Origin: Eleusine coracana subsp. coracana
Lineage: Eukaryota; Streptophyta; Magnoliopsida; Poales; Poaceae
Direction: 5' to 3'
DNA length: 64,000 nt
NCBI GenBank assembly: GCA_032690845.1
Contig: CM064424.1
Location: 37,089,511 to 37,153,510 of the forward strand
Shown here: positions 18,696-31,057 of the stretch, piece after piece
Position numbering within the stretch: the first letter of the stretch is position 1
Layout: each line of letters opens with the position of its first letter
Notes under the pieces: model-generated
What the model was told of the DNA's origin: nothing
What the model saw: the letters and a program-made list of their open reading frames with translations, nothing else
Database searches by the model: none
Position numbers and translations under genes: made by a program

Positions 18696-20043
18696 GGTTA
18701 AACGGAGTCGTTTTCAGGCTGAATCAGGAATCGGCCGACAGGGTCATAAATGGCTGAAATCAACCACCCGGCTGGTTAAACGGGGTCGTTTTTAGGCTGA
18801 TCATCCAACCCGGTTGGTTTGGCAAAAACACTTCACCATGATGGTGTTTTCTCCTCCTGGACCAAAAGTGATAAAATATGGCTAAGGAAAAGGGTCCAAC
18901 ATATGGCCTAACCAAGAGAAGTCACGAAGTGACCCGCAGGGGGGTCAGCACCCGGCCTAGGCCGTCGCCCGACCTGGGATACCGCCCGGCCTGGGTTGCC
19001 ACCCGGGGGTTGCCAGCCCACTAGGCCCAAGAGGCCTAACAGCCCCAAAATGGAGGAGGCGGTGGAAACCGACCAAACAACCAACTTCGAGATAAAATCC
19101 AAGACGTTCTAAAAGAGTCGGTCATGCACTGACACAATCCAAGGGGCCGCGCGGCCTGGGCTGCCGCCCGGCACACGTGGCCGCCCGGCATAGCCCACCG
19201 CTCGATGGATCGACTTCGGTCCACCAACTCCACATCACCTATAAATACTTGCCAGCTCAATGCCATGAGGGTGTGTGGAAGAATTTAGGAAATAGAACAT
19301 TTTCTTTCAAAGATTTTTATCCAAGTATAGAGTGAAGGTGTAGGAGAGGGGGTTCAGGATGTTGGCTCCTTCAACCTGTGCCTTGGGGATGAAGCTCCTG
19401 CGAGAGTAGTCTTCTTCAACTTCAGGGTCGGGTAACATGTAACCCAACTCTTGTTCAAGCAATAAAGTGAGTTTTACTATTCCTTTTATCTACGTGATCC
19501 CCGTGCATAACTATTTACTACTTTATTAGCATTAATTAGTTATGCTTATCAATTCTAGAGCTGGTATGAAAGTTTAAGTGTAAACATCGTGTTTAGACTT
19601 AGTTTTCTTGGGATTGCATTCGTCCCCACGAGCTGTGTGGTAGGCGGTAGGTGGTGATAGCCCTGTCCGTCCAATATTGTATTCCACCACATTCGGGAAG
19701 TCTCAATCAGGGTTGTCTAGCGTTTGCATACCCACTAGTAAAGAGGTAAGTTACTGACCCATATTAGTGGAACGTTCTCGTGCTCCAAAGCAGATAAGCT
19801 GAAATAGGACCTCATTAGATTAGTTGGTAGGAGTTTGTTACATAGAATTACCCGGCCCAAAAAGCTCTTCTCCCTATAGAAATTATTCTCTTCCTCATTC
19901 ACGCCACCCGGACTTGATAGATTAGGAGTGATACACTTCTCTTTCCCCATTGAAATTGATACTCTGGAATACTCCCGAGTGAAGCCTACGTCGGCATATG
20001 TACGCTTGCAGATTTTTCCTGTTAGGCATAAGAACCATCAACA
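18696..20043 (+). repeat. element D 5' LTR (5' truncated)
   Basis: Colinear with 26790-28217. It contains CTATAAATACTTG near 19240. GC-rich CCGCCCGGC motifs mark the U3. The left boundary has a TGGTTAAAC-like stretch that could be read as either E or LTR, suggesting a microhomology deletion. It ends ACCATCAACA at 20043. Confidence 0.78.
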
Positions 20044-20050
20044 AACTTTC

Positions 20051-20068
20051 TGGCACCGTTGCCAGGGA
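20051..20068 (+). promoter_or_regulatory. primer binding site of element D (tRNA-Asp type)
   Basis: TGGCACCGTTGCCAGGGA, seven bases after the LTR, two mismatches from the tRNA-Asp complement. Confidence 0.8.
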
Positions 20069-20159
20069 ATGGTAGTTGTCGAGCGGGCAGCAGCCGGGCG
20101 GGCAGCCAGCGCCGGCCACCCAGGCTGGGCGGTAGCTCTGCACCCCGGGGTCTTTCCCC

Positions 20160-20801
20160 GTGTGTGCGATCGGTAAGGGGAAGCAGTTTCGTCCTGCAAC
20201 CCCGACCGTACAACCACGGGCCAACTCACACCCCGTAAACTCACCGGAGCCGGACCTAGCTCTCCGAATCTTCCTACGCCGACCCCTCCGGTTGGCATGG
20301 GGGTTACGCAGGGCCGCCATCCAGATGGAGGAAGGGATGACCTTAGTTCTCTATGAGCAGTTTGGCAAGCAAGTGGTCTCTAGCTTGGAGGAAACCTCTA
20401 GAAACGGTGGCCCCCCTGCATATGTCGTTCGTGGTCACAAAACAACCACAGGCTTTGGAAAGGTGTTGTACCAAAGGTTTCCATCGGGGGCGATCGTTGA
20501 GTCTACTAACTCCACACCCCCTAGGCCTAGGCGTCGCCCTTCTCCACCACCAATCCATGGACCGCCTAGACAAATGGAATTCAGTGACCCAATTGATGAT
20601 GAGTCAGGCGCTCTATGGAAGGCGGTGAAGGGGTTGCGGCAGAGGGTGGATAAAATTGAAGACCGGATTGGGGAGGAGCACCTAAGACGAGAGGTGCTTG
20701 AAGATGATGTGGAATGGCTGCGCAAAGGATTAAATTCTAAGATTAAGCGCGTAGCCACGGTGGCCGGACACCCGGACGCCTATTATATCCCTCGCCCATA
20801 G
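20160..20801 (+). CDS. element D internal ORF, coiled-coil protein of unknown function
   Basis: An open frame of 213 codons follows the PBS. The first in-frame ATG is at 20160; MEEGMTLVLYEQFGK (about 20326) is a plausible alternative start since the residues before it are basic and low in complexity. The middle is Pro/Arg-rich (TPPRPRRRPSPPP). The C-terminal third (ALWKAVKGLRQRVDKIEDRI and on) has heptad-like charge spacing and probably forms a coiled coil. No Gag, protease or polymerase domain is recognised. By position it replaces gag, and it could be a gag-derived RNA-binding or assembly protein, but this is inference. Confidence 0.5.
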   Translation: MCAIGKGKQFRPATPTVQPRANSHPVNSPEPDLALRIFLRRPLRLAWGLRRAAIQMEEGMTLVLYEQFGKQVVSSLEETSRNGGPPAYVVRGHKTTTGFGKVLYQRFPSGAIVESTNSTPPRPRRRPSPPPIHGPPRQMEFSDPIDDESGALWKAVKGLRQRVDKIEDRIGEEHLRREVLEDDVEWLRKGLNSKIKRVATVAGHPDAYYIPRP

Positions 20802-22495
20802 GGTCCTTTTTAGATTTCCTTTGGCGCCTAGTTTATTTTATGCATTTCCCTTCTTTGATCATCATTTATTCTAGTTAAATTCCTTTTCTTTGTTTTAATT
20901 CTATCAATGTAATGCACCAGGATCCTATGAATAAAAATTTAGACTTGTTTGTTTGCTCCATTCGAAGTAAATCCTCTGATCTATGTGGCAACACATAGGT
21001 CGGATTTATTATCTCACAAACGGTCAAGTCTCATGACAAAACAGAAAAGGGGATGAACTAGTGGCATAATGAGCAAAGGAGGACCACCGACTGGCATGTC
21101 ACGCTGGGCGGCATGTACCACCGGGTGGCAAGGCCCACCGGGCGGCATGGCATGCTGGGCGGCCTAACCCGCCGGCTGGCAGCATATGGCGAGGCCACGG
21201 TGACCTAACCTCATGACACGACTGAACTACCACTCGCCACGGTAAACATCATCTCAGCTTATGTCTTGCAAAGACCTAAGCTTGCGGAGGCATCCAAATC
21301 AAGGTGCAATCGCTCTACCTTTTCATTTTTTTTCTTTAAGTCATTCTAATTTCCCATTTTAAAAAAAAGATTAAAAGATTAGTCTCTACCTTGCCTGCAA
21401 CTGATGAATAGATGCTCTATTAGCTCCCTTTGAATGTCAAATACACAACATCTACAGTTCATCTTTTATGAGTAATGGTAGATCGGCATGATAATAACAC
21501 TAGTCCCTCTGTGTTTTAGTGGGTGCAAAATGGCTAATAAACACCAAGTTTAGTTGTTGGAGCTTATGATATGGCATGTTTTGGATGAGTCTGTGATCTC
21601 TTTATGATTGGAGTCCAATGATTTCTTTCAAAACTATGGCGCAAGAAAAAGCCCTTACTTGGTGCACATCTATCCTATGATAGACAAATTCCTACCATGG
21701 CCAAATATTAAATATCAAAACCATATCTATGCCATTTATGCATGCATTGAGTTTAGTTAGGATTTAATCCTTATGAGGGACTTGCACTTCCAAAGCCAAT
21801 CATTTTCCTTCGCGTTATCTTTGAGTTCTCAAAATAATCACGCTTGGCTATGTGGTGTCCACATCGGAAGCACGCATCCATTTCACCAAGCATGCCAACC
21901 AAAAATCTTTCTTTTTGTGAGCCTTTGATCCTATTAAAAGATTCTGGTCTTCCCAATTGCTCAGAAAAAGTTTGCAAAAATATTTGAACCATTGAATTAG
22001 CTTCTTTACACCATGAGAGCTAAAAATAATTCAGCTCTCATAGATGTGATACATCAAAAAGCTTCAAGGATTATACAAAAATAAAAGTATTGAGCAAAAA
22101 TAAAGGACCATCTTTTGTCTCTAGCACAAAAATTTTAGTTTTTGGGATAAATCTGCACCCAAGACCTTTCTCTCCCTCTAAACTTTGGACTCATGATCAA
22201 ATAGGAGATTGCACCAAGAGTCCATTCTCTCCCTCTCCCCTGGACATTATTTCTAAATGATTAGGATGAGGAAGTGCAATGTCTTTCACTAGGATCATCT
22301 CTTAGACTAACAATATATGCATGCTAAATGTGATGTCCTACCAAGCCCCACATATTTAAGACAAATTCTTAGAAAGTAGGATAAGCATTGGCAAGGAAAT
22401 ACACCCTCTGAGAGATGAGAGCCATAGTGATAGATTGCACCAAGAGGGAACATTTTCAATCTTATGCGGCATTATAAAAACTTTGGACTCATGAT
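20802..22495 (+). other. element D non-coding interior, left part
   Basis: No supported gene. It has a GC-rich stretch with repeated GGGCGGCATG motifs (21090-21180). Two phrases, GATTGCACCAAGAG and ACTTTGGACTCATGAT, each occur twice about 250-300 bp apart, indicating internal duplication before the 3.8 kb insert. Confidence 0.5.
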
Positions 22496-25400
22496 TGTCA
22501 CAACCCCCTTGGACCGAAGTTCCCGAGGTGCTGATTAAGCAGACACAAGATAATACAACAACCGACCAAGTTCAAATTACGTAAAAAGCAGTATTATTTA
22601 TTTTACATCAGAGTTAAGTACTTAAGTGCAACAGAAAAATATTACAAAGATCAGTTTTAAAAGCAGCGGAAGATAACGTGATTAAACGTCTACAATATAC
22701 AATCCGACGGTAATAGCAGTTGTGATAAATCCCAGCCCATACGGATTATAACCTAGCATCACACAATGGCAGCGGCTACTCATTCTCCCAGTGGGCAGAC
22801 CATCCCTCAGGGATAGACATATCCCAAGGAAGAATACCCATAGATAGATCATATGCATCGGTGGTATTATCTGAAATAAAGAAAACAACAATATGGCAAA
22901 GCCTGAGCTACTAAGCTCAATAAGTCTTACCCGATAAGTATTAAATCTAGACATGCATAGGCTCAAAGATGGATAAAAATAAATTTAGTGAACATTCTAG
23001 TGACTATAACAATGTAATGTAACTTGCATATGAACAAAATAAGTACAACAAGAAATCTGAAATTTCAATCAAGTACAAAAGAATTCGTTCAGATTCACTA
23101 AAACATAATATTCTTCATCCAAACATTCCATTTATTATTAGTAGTAGTAAGATTCTTAAGCTATGATGTGACTCAGTGAACAAGTGGTACTCATTACTGT
23201 GAGGGATAGCGATTGCAATCGTTTTACACCAGCTGAGAAAACCCGAAGTACACGGCATACGCATCATTTAAGAACACATATGACAACTTTTCGCAAAATC
23301 ATAATACATGTCGATCTGAATCTAAAAGTCCCGAGTGGGCAGCCATTCCATAGTAACATCGGGAATCTGTCCACTCCTACTGGATCACATGACCAAGAGT
23401 TTTAAGTTATTGTCCAAGCATGTATATGATAATGCTACATCAGTTTACTAGTTCCCATATACTAGCATGCATTCGGTACAGTTCAATACTTGCTCAATAG
23501 GGCCGACAACAGACGGGTCCTAGGTCGACACAGACAGGGCTACAACCTTGCAAGCCATGTCCTCTGAAGGCACATGATCTTTGCCCTTTCACCTACGGGG
23601 TCTGTTCATGTCTCAAATTTTAGTTATTGACATAAACGGACTGCCACCTTGCAAGACAAAAACCATCGCAGGTCCTTTGCCTTCCCCCTTTCCAATACAG
23701 ACCCGCTTAGTCCAAATTTTAACATTCTTACTTCACCATGTGACTATCCTCATGTTACTAATATTTCAAGTACCATAACAGTGTACATCCTACAACTAAG
23801 CATAATAATTCCTCTATTAACTACCTGTATGTGTATACCATGTCTAAAATAATATAGGATATTTCCAGGAAATGCAGGGGGGGTCATCCAACTCCTAAAC
23901 TTAATGCACAAACAACCTATACACATCTAGTAGTTTAATTACTAGAATTAAACCATATTAATACATGGGTATGTTCTGGGGCTTGCCTTGAGCTTCAACT
24001 ATAGGGTCAGTACTGATGTTAGAATTTTCTTGAGTAGAGACACCCGAAGAATCCTTCTGAAAATCCTCCTCAGAAGAATTAACGTTTTCTATGATAATAC
24101 CGACATGTCAACATAGAGAATGCATAGAACAGGCAACAAAATGTGATGCACAAGTCAATGAAATAGAACAAAATCAAATTTATTCCTTAGCATGGTTCTG
24201 GTGAACATATGCTTCAGAGCTAGCAACTCTAATAATATGAAGTTACAAATAAAGTTTCCTATTGCATTTACATATGGTTATTTAGACATGAAATGCAAAT
24301 AATTCATTTAGAAAAATAAAAATTATGCTACTGGACATGATTGATCTACAGGTGATTGATATATGTATGATCAGCAAATTTGCCAAGTTTCACTAATATA
24401 TAATGAGCAATTAATTAATAATGCATTTAGCAAGAATTAAGACTAAATAAATTCTAGTGAAATATGAACAGCAGATAAATTCCTACAAAACTTCATGGTG
24501 ATGCAATATGACAAGCATGATTTTTGTGCACAATCGTAAACCTTAAATATTTACCTAAATTACTTTAATGCAATTCTAAGCATTTCAAAGATAAAACCAT
24601 ATATAATTTTATGTCCAGAAACTAAGGTCAAATAAATAGTTTCTTGACAGGGCATGTCATGAGAATTCTAAAACAATTTAATTTGCTATTTAATCATATC
24701 TACAACTAAGCATATGACTTTATTAGGGTTTACACTAATTAAATCCTACAACAAAACTTCATATATAAAACATGCAAAGTAATATGTTCACTGCATAGAT
24801 CTCATTATAAGGAAACTAACAAAATTTATTTTGCAATTTTAGGAGCTCTAAATCGCCAGATATGGATTTTACAAGTTTAAAGTATTTTATGGATTTTTAT
24901 TTATTAGTTCACGTTATTTAGGAAACTGCCATCGCTCCATTTGAATCTTGCTGGCGACGCGGCTGCCAGAGCGGATTTCCGAGCTCGTCGCCAATGATGT
25001 GTTCACCGAAGCTGGGATTCATGCTCACCCGTGTGTAGAGCACACCCAGGCGAACACGTTGGCGGGGTTCGCGAGGAAAGACGCTCACCACGGCGGTCTG
25101 ACATTGAGCGGCGACGGAGCAGAGATGGTCGGCAACGGCGGGAGCTCGACGGGGAGCCCAAGGATTCAAGCGGAGTGCTCGGAGAGGTTCAGCGGAATCA
25201 GGCGGAGCTCGACGAAGACACTGAGGTGACCAAGAGGTGTTGAGAAAAGCTCTCACCGTGCACCTCCCATGGTGGCCGATGGTGGCGGAAGGGGAAAAGC
25301 TTGAACGGCGACGATCTCAAATCTACAACCTTCACCACAACCTGGTCAGGACGGGCGTTAGGGAGCTACGGATCCATAAGATCAAGAATTGGATTTCGAG

Positions 25401-26319
25401 GCTCACCATAGAAGATGAATTTCGTGTCGGCGTCGAGGTTGGTCAGAGGCGAGGTCACCAGAGAATTTCTCCAAATACTATCAGCTCGGGCACTACTGAC
25501 TTTGAGGCTTGTCCGAGGTATAGAGGAGAGTGAGACGAAGCTACTAGTGGACTCAGTTCGGCCAGGGACAGAGGAGAGTGATGGTGCAGTGAGCTTCAAT
25601 GGAGCTCAGCCATGGCTATCAGTTTTTGCTGAGAGGAAGAGGAAAATGAGAGGGGCAAGTGTCAGAGACACCAAGAAACTGGACGGAGCAACCGAGGGAG
25701 GAGTCGGGGCAAAAGCCGAGACGCGGTTTTGATCGATGAGGGCGTCGGCCGGGCGGTGACACGTGGGAGCGTGCGTGTCGGCGCGCATGGCGCTCTGGCA
25801 CCAGCGAGAGAGAAAAATCAGAGGGATTAAGTGGCGAATAGGTGGGTCCCACGAGCAATTTAATTTTTTTCCAAGAATTAACTCGGTCATAACTTCAACA
25901 ATTGATTTAAAATAGCTCCAAACTCCAATTTGACTTGGAAAAATTTGTACCAAAACCTTGAGTTATGTAGAACACAATGTGATAGGTGTCCAGTTTCAAA
26001 ATCCAATGGTTTGAAAATGCCAAATATATGAATATGCATAAAATTCAAACTTCTAGGAATTAATTAGGGTATTTCCCCTTTGAATAAAATTCTAAGAAAA
26101 TTCCTAAAATTCTTTTATGGCCAAACCTATCACATAAATGTTTGATAGCACCAAGTTGTATGGAAAAATTTGAAATTGTTGCACATCTTAACCATACATT
26201 GGTTTGAATTCAAATTCAATTTAATTTGAAATGCAATTCAAATTTAATTTATGACTTGCTAAACTAGATCTTGGTGCAATCATGTGATCAAAAGAATGTA
26301 GTGACACTCCAGTGTCACA
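22496..26319 (-). mobile_element. 3.8 kb LTR-like insert within element D (possible solo LTR of a chromovirus-type element)
   Basis: The insert starts TGTCACAACCCCC and ends AGTGTCACA (TG...CA). It separates ACTCATGAT from TCAAATAGGAGATTGC, sequences that are contiguous in a related copy at 22190-22212. Read on the minus strand it opens with a hairpin (GTGACACT arms, 26301-26318) and closes with a CTCGGGAACTTCGGTCC-like end resembling long grass gypsy (Tekay/Del-like) LTRs, which are known to reach 3-4 kb. A GC-rich block (24918-25840) lies in the middle; its ORFs match nothing I know. A clear 5-bp target duplication was not found. The solo-LTR assignment is inference. Confidence 0.45.
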
Positions 26320-26564
26320 TCAAATAGGAGATTGCATGACAAAGTCTGAACTAGTCGTTCTAGACTTCAACCGCTCGTGGCAAGGTTGCAAAATGCCATT
26401 AAGCCCCACTGCACAATGAGAATGACTTAGTGGCACAATTGTGCTGGTTTACACTTACCCATATTATGTTCGAGTATGTGTTTGTGCACTTGATATTTGC
26501 AGTGCGCTAATATTGAAGCATCCATCACCTCTAAGTTTTAATTTGCTCGGGACGAGCAAAGGTT
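26320..26564 (+). other. element D non-coding interior, right part
   Basis: About 245 bp between the 3.8 kb insert and the polypurine tract, without coding potential. Confidence 0.5.
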
Positions 26565-26578
26565 TAAGCTTGGGGAGG
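26565..26578 (+). promoter_or_regulatory. polypurine tract of element D
   Basis: AAGCTTGGGGAGG directly precedes the 3' LTR start. Confidence 0.6.
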
Positions 26579-28217
26579 TGTTGGTGGTCGATAAAACCCA
26601 TAATCAATCACCAACCGGTCAGAAAATATAAGGTAAAGACCAAGGTTTAATAAATATTTGTTTAAACTAATAAAGTTCCACGAGTCTTGGTGAATTATGT
26701 GCTTGCAGGTAAAGAAGAGACAAAATATGCAAAAACATGAAGAAACACCTTGTCGGCCAATCACTACCCTAAAATCAGCCACCCGGCTGGTTAAATGAGG
26801 TCGTTTTCGGGCTGAAATAAGGAATCGGCCGACAGGGTCATAAATGGCTGAAATCAGCCACCCGGCTAGTTAAACGGGGTCATTTTCAGGCTTATCATCC
26901 AACCCGGCTGGTTTTGCAAAAACACTTCACCGTGGTGGTGTTTTCTCCTCCCGAACCAAAAGTGATAAAATATGGTTAAGGAAAAGAGTCCAACACATGG
27001 CCTCACCAAGAGAAGTCACAAAGTGACCCAAAGGGGGGTTGGCACCCAGACTAGGCCGCCACCCGGCCTGGGATGCTACCCGGCTTGTGATGCCGCCCGG
27101 TCTGGGTTGCCACCCAAGGGTTGCCAGCCCACTAGGCCCAAGAGGCCTACCGGCCCCAAAATCAAGGAGGCGGTGGAAACCGACCAAACAACCGACATCA
27201 AAATAAAATCCAAGATGTTCGAAGAGAGTTGGTCATGAACCGACATGATCCAAGGGGCCGCACGGCCTGGGCTGCCACCTAGCGGTGCATGCCGCCCGGC
27301 ATACCCGGTCGCTTGGCACACGTGGCCGCCCAGCATACCCGGTCGCCTGGCACACGTGGCCGCCCGGCGTAGCCCGCCGCCTAACGGACTAACTTTGGCC
27401 CACCGACTCCTCATCACCTATAAATACTTGCTGGCTCAATGCCACGAGGGTGTGTGGAAGAATTTAGGAAATAGAACATTTTTTCAAAGATTTTTATCCA
27501 AGTATAGAGTGAAGGTGTAGGAGACGGGGTTCAGGATGCTGGCTCCTTCAACCTGTGCCTTGGGGATGAAGCTCCTTTGAGAGTAGCCTTCTTCGTCTTC
27601 AGGGCCGGGTAACATGTAACACAACTCTTGTTCAAACAATAATGTGAGTTTTACTATTCCTTTTATCTGCGGGATCCCTGTGCATAACTATTTACTACTT
27701 TATTAGCGTTAATTAGTTATGCTTATCAATTCTAGAGCTGGTATGAAAGTCTAAGTGTAAACGTGGTGTTTAGACTTAGTTTTCCTAGGATTGCATTCAT
27801 CCCCACGGGCTGTGTGGTAGGCGGCAGGTGGTGACAGCCATGTCCGTCCAATATTGTATTCCACCACGTTCGGGAAGTCTCAAGCAGGGTTGTCTAGCGT
27901 TAGCGTACCCACTAGTATAGAGGTTGGTTACCGGCTCATATTAGTGGAACATTCTCGTGCCCTGAAGCATAAGCTGAAATAGGACCTCATTAGATTACTT
28001 GGTAGGAGTTTGTTATATAGAATTACCCGGCCCAAAGACCTCTTCTCCCTATAGAAATTATTCTCTTCCTCTTTCACGCCACTCGGACTTGATAGATTAG
28101 GAGTGATACACTTCTCGTTCACCATGGAAATCGATACTCTGGAATACTCCTAAGTGAAGGCTACGTCGACATCTATACGCTTGTAGATTTTCCTGTTAGG
28201 CATAAGAACCATCAACA
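26579..28217 (+). repeat. element D 3' LTR (complete)
   Basis: TGTTGGTGGTCG to ACCATCAACA, 1639 bp. TATA box CTATAAATACTTG near 27419. The U3 holds a tandem repeat of a 34-bp GC-rich unit (27291-27324, 27325-27358, then a partial copy), present in fewer copies in the 5' LTR. The first ~840 bp match the reverse complement of the element B U3. Confidence 0.82.
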
Positions 28218-29201
28218 GTGACCTGACAGTCTGGTCTAGAGAGTGGACGGTCCGGTCACTATGGTTGCATCACACGATGCCTTCCTTCTCCTTGACCGTT
28301 GATCTGTCCTTGTTTACATCTCGGCCATCGATCCATTTAACCTAGGTCAACATAACCATCAAGACTTCATCTCTTTCCTTCTAAATGCCAAGAACACGTC
28401 CTGGCCGCCGCTGCAATTTTCACCATCAAGGACATCATTGCCACCATGCGTCTCCCGTGGCCTCGCCAAGCTCGCCAGAGCCGCCGCTCGCCTTCGCCAG
28501 CTCACACGCCCCCGCTGACCCTAGTGTTGCCACCTCCAGAAAGTCATGCCGCACGCCTCCACTGCCACCGCCGCCGCCATCTCGCCATACGCTGTCGTCT
28601 CCCACAGTGTCGCCCCCTCTTTCTCATGCGTGTGCACCCCCAGAGCAGAGTCAAAGCTTCACCACTCCTAGGGCAAAGTTTGCACTTTTACCTCGCCTCC
28701 ATTGCTAGTGACCTAAACCCTTAGTTTTTCAGTAATCGGTTGTGTGTTCCTCGCATCTTTGGTTTCAGAGTATCCCAGGGTATTGTGCTTATCCTACATT
28801 CATCATTATATGTCCTAATTTCAAGTAATTTCCTTAATTGATGCAATTAGAGTAATTTCCATCTTTTAGTTACATTAATTAGGTAATTAGCTCAATGTAG
28901 CCTGTAATTAATTTCATGCCTATCTGTTAATTGTGAGTGTAGGGTTGTCTCTCATTTAGTCTACAGTTAGATTAATTGTCATTATTTGACTGTACACTAG
29001 ATGACTCGCACCAGCCACATATAGCTGATGATCACTGTTGTTACTTTGCATATTTGTCCAATGATCATTTCCTTCATTCAGTGCTAGGACTTCTATTGTG
29101 CATTCTTACCTAGCAGTGCTTTGCCTGTAGATTTATATAGGTTCTATACTTATCCTATCCCTATTTATGTACGTGCAGTGATAGTTTCAGTCAGCAGTAG
29201 T

Positions 29202-31057
29202 GATGGTAGGAGCAGGTGACCAGGATAAGGGCAAGGGCAAGATGCCAGTGTAGAGCAAGGGTAAGAAGAGGACGAGACGGGATAGAGAGTCAGAGAGAGC
29301 CAGACGGATAGCTTAACACTTGGATGCTCTAGAGCAGTGACGTAGGACACTAGGATCACTATTGATCATGAGGACATAGACAGATGACCAGGGATGTAGG
29401 AGGAGCACTAGCCAGAGGATAGCAGCCCCAGAGTTATACACAGGGATCAGGTTGACACCGTGGTCACAACGTACTCCAACTTCTCGTCCGGAGAGGATGT
29501 CGAGAACTACATAGTAGGGATCCTCCAAGCAGGAGGAGGAGTCTATGGAGTCAGAGGAGAGTGAGTCTGAGGAGTATGAGGAGTTTGAGGAGGAGCCAGC
29601 ACAGCCTTAGCAGCAGTCATCTCACTGGGCATAAGACCCGCACTACACATGTGCAGTGTGCACCAGGAGGCTGAAGAGACTTGTGGACGCAGATGGAGAG
29701 GGAAACATCCTTAAGGTTCCTGCTCAGGATCTTAAAGTGAGCCGCCTTGTCTCTTTCGAGCAGTGGGTTCTAGTTCCCAGGGGCCCTGCTGGAGGAGAGA
29801 GGTACTGGATTAATCTCCAGAGGAGGATTGGTGAGGGATTGAGATGCTATCCTGCCAGGAAGGGCAAGTCTGAACTATTCATGCCACAGCAGTACACTAC
29901 CTATCAGGCTATGAGGAGAGCCACTGGAATGGACATTGAGCAGTATTTTGACTTCTTGCCTGGACTTGCAGACTTAGTCACCAGCCCCTACAGATACCGG
30001 GAGGACATAGTGATGAAGTTCTACACTTCACTGTGGGTGGTCAAAGACTGTTCTGAGATCTAGTTCATGTTCAGAGGAGAGCCCCACCGCTTGACTAGGG
30101 ATGACTTGATGGTTGCACACTTGCTTCAGACCTACAGTTGTACAGGAGTGCTTACAGGACCTTCGCTCCGCCCCGCAGACCACAGGGAGGGATACTACCT
30201 CTAAACGACATGGTGTCAATTGCCTTTCCACCACCACACATTCCAGGTTTTGACATACGCCCTGCAAGACTCATCGCAGAGGCAAAGGTGGTTAGAGAGA
30301 TAGTTACCAGGAATATCATTCCGAGTCAGGGTACAGAGAGGAGTTCACACTTCTGCACCAGTGGGCAGTGGCAGCTATGATGAAGAGACATCAATTTGAC
30401 CTGGCAGATTTGATGATAGTCAAGATGGAGAAGGTTATTTCTAAGAGGGTTGGAGGACACCACCTAGTCTATGGGCCATATGTTTGCTATCTTCTAAGGA
30501 GACTAGGGCTTGTGACTGAGGAGCAGTACTTGGCATTCTCTGAGCTGACCGCCAGTTACGTGCCTCGAGCACCCAAGGGATCACAGTCCAGCTCCAGTCA
30601 GTAGATGGACGAGCAGGAGTCACCGCCAGTTACTCACGAGCAGGAGGCTCATCCCATGATGGCGGTTCCTGAGTCAGCCAGTACAAGAGCACCACCCCAG
30701 CCGGCAGCTACAGAGACTGATCACAACACCACCGTAGCAGCGATTGCAGGATGCCTGGGTGACTTCATCCAGAACTCACCTGAGAAGAGGTGTTAGATCA
30801 TGGATGTGCTGAGGGGATAGGCAGAGCCTCAGAGACAGTAGATGATGCTGATGACTACGCTGATGACCCAGATGACGGAGCTCACCAGAGGACAGTCTAG
30901 CCAACAGGCAAGAGTCCCTATACTTTCACAGGTTCAGCAGCTCTCAACACAGCCATGCCCTTTCACTAATATGATGACAACTCAGTTCATCAGCTTGTCA
31001 TCACACTCAGGGGCGTTACCAATAGGGGGAGCAGGACAGCCTTTCTCACTAGCATAG
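29202..31057 (+). pseudogene. element F Gag-like ORF (grass 'plant transposon protein' type), broken
   Basis: A basic N-terminus (KGKGKMPV and further Lys/Arg) is followed by a Glu/Ser-rich acidic stretch. A long conserved-looking block (29650-30600) then contains MRRATGMDIEQYFDFLPGL, IVMKFYTSLWVVKDC, FMFRGEPHRLTRDDLMVAHL and HHLVYGPYVCYLLRRLG. Such segments occur in repetitive grass proteins labelled putative plant transposon protein; the biochemical role is unknown. Stops near 30061 and 30602 and at least two frame changes break it. The Gln/Thr-rich end (30605-31057) is low in complexity. Confidence 0.5.

Larger units (their letters stand above)
18696..28217 (+). mobile_element. element D: non-autonomous LTR retrotransposon
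   Basis: Plus strand. 5' LTR (18696-20043, missing about its first 210 bp), PBS (20051-20068), one gag-like ORF (20160-20801), non-coding interior, polypurine tract and complete 3' LTR (26579-28217). There is no RT, RNase H or integrase, so it would depend on enzymes from another element, possibly the B family, which shares its U3 and PBS. A 3.8 kb LTR-like insert (22496-26319) interrupts it. The right flank is GTGAC; no matching left duplication exists because the 5' end is lost in E. Confidence 0.78.

Noticed and set aside
24918..25750. GC-rich ORFs on both strands inside the 3.8 kb insert
   Set aside because: No recognisable domain and frames overlap on both strands; treated as part of an LTR-like insert.
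28385..28724. Pro/His-rich ORFs of 92-107 codons
   Set aside because: Low-complexity translation of C-rich DNA in the leader of element F; no domain.
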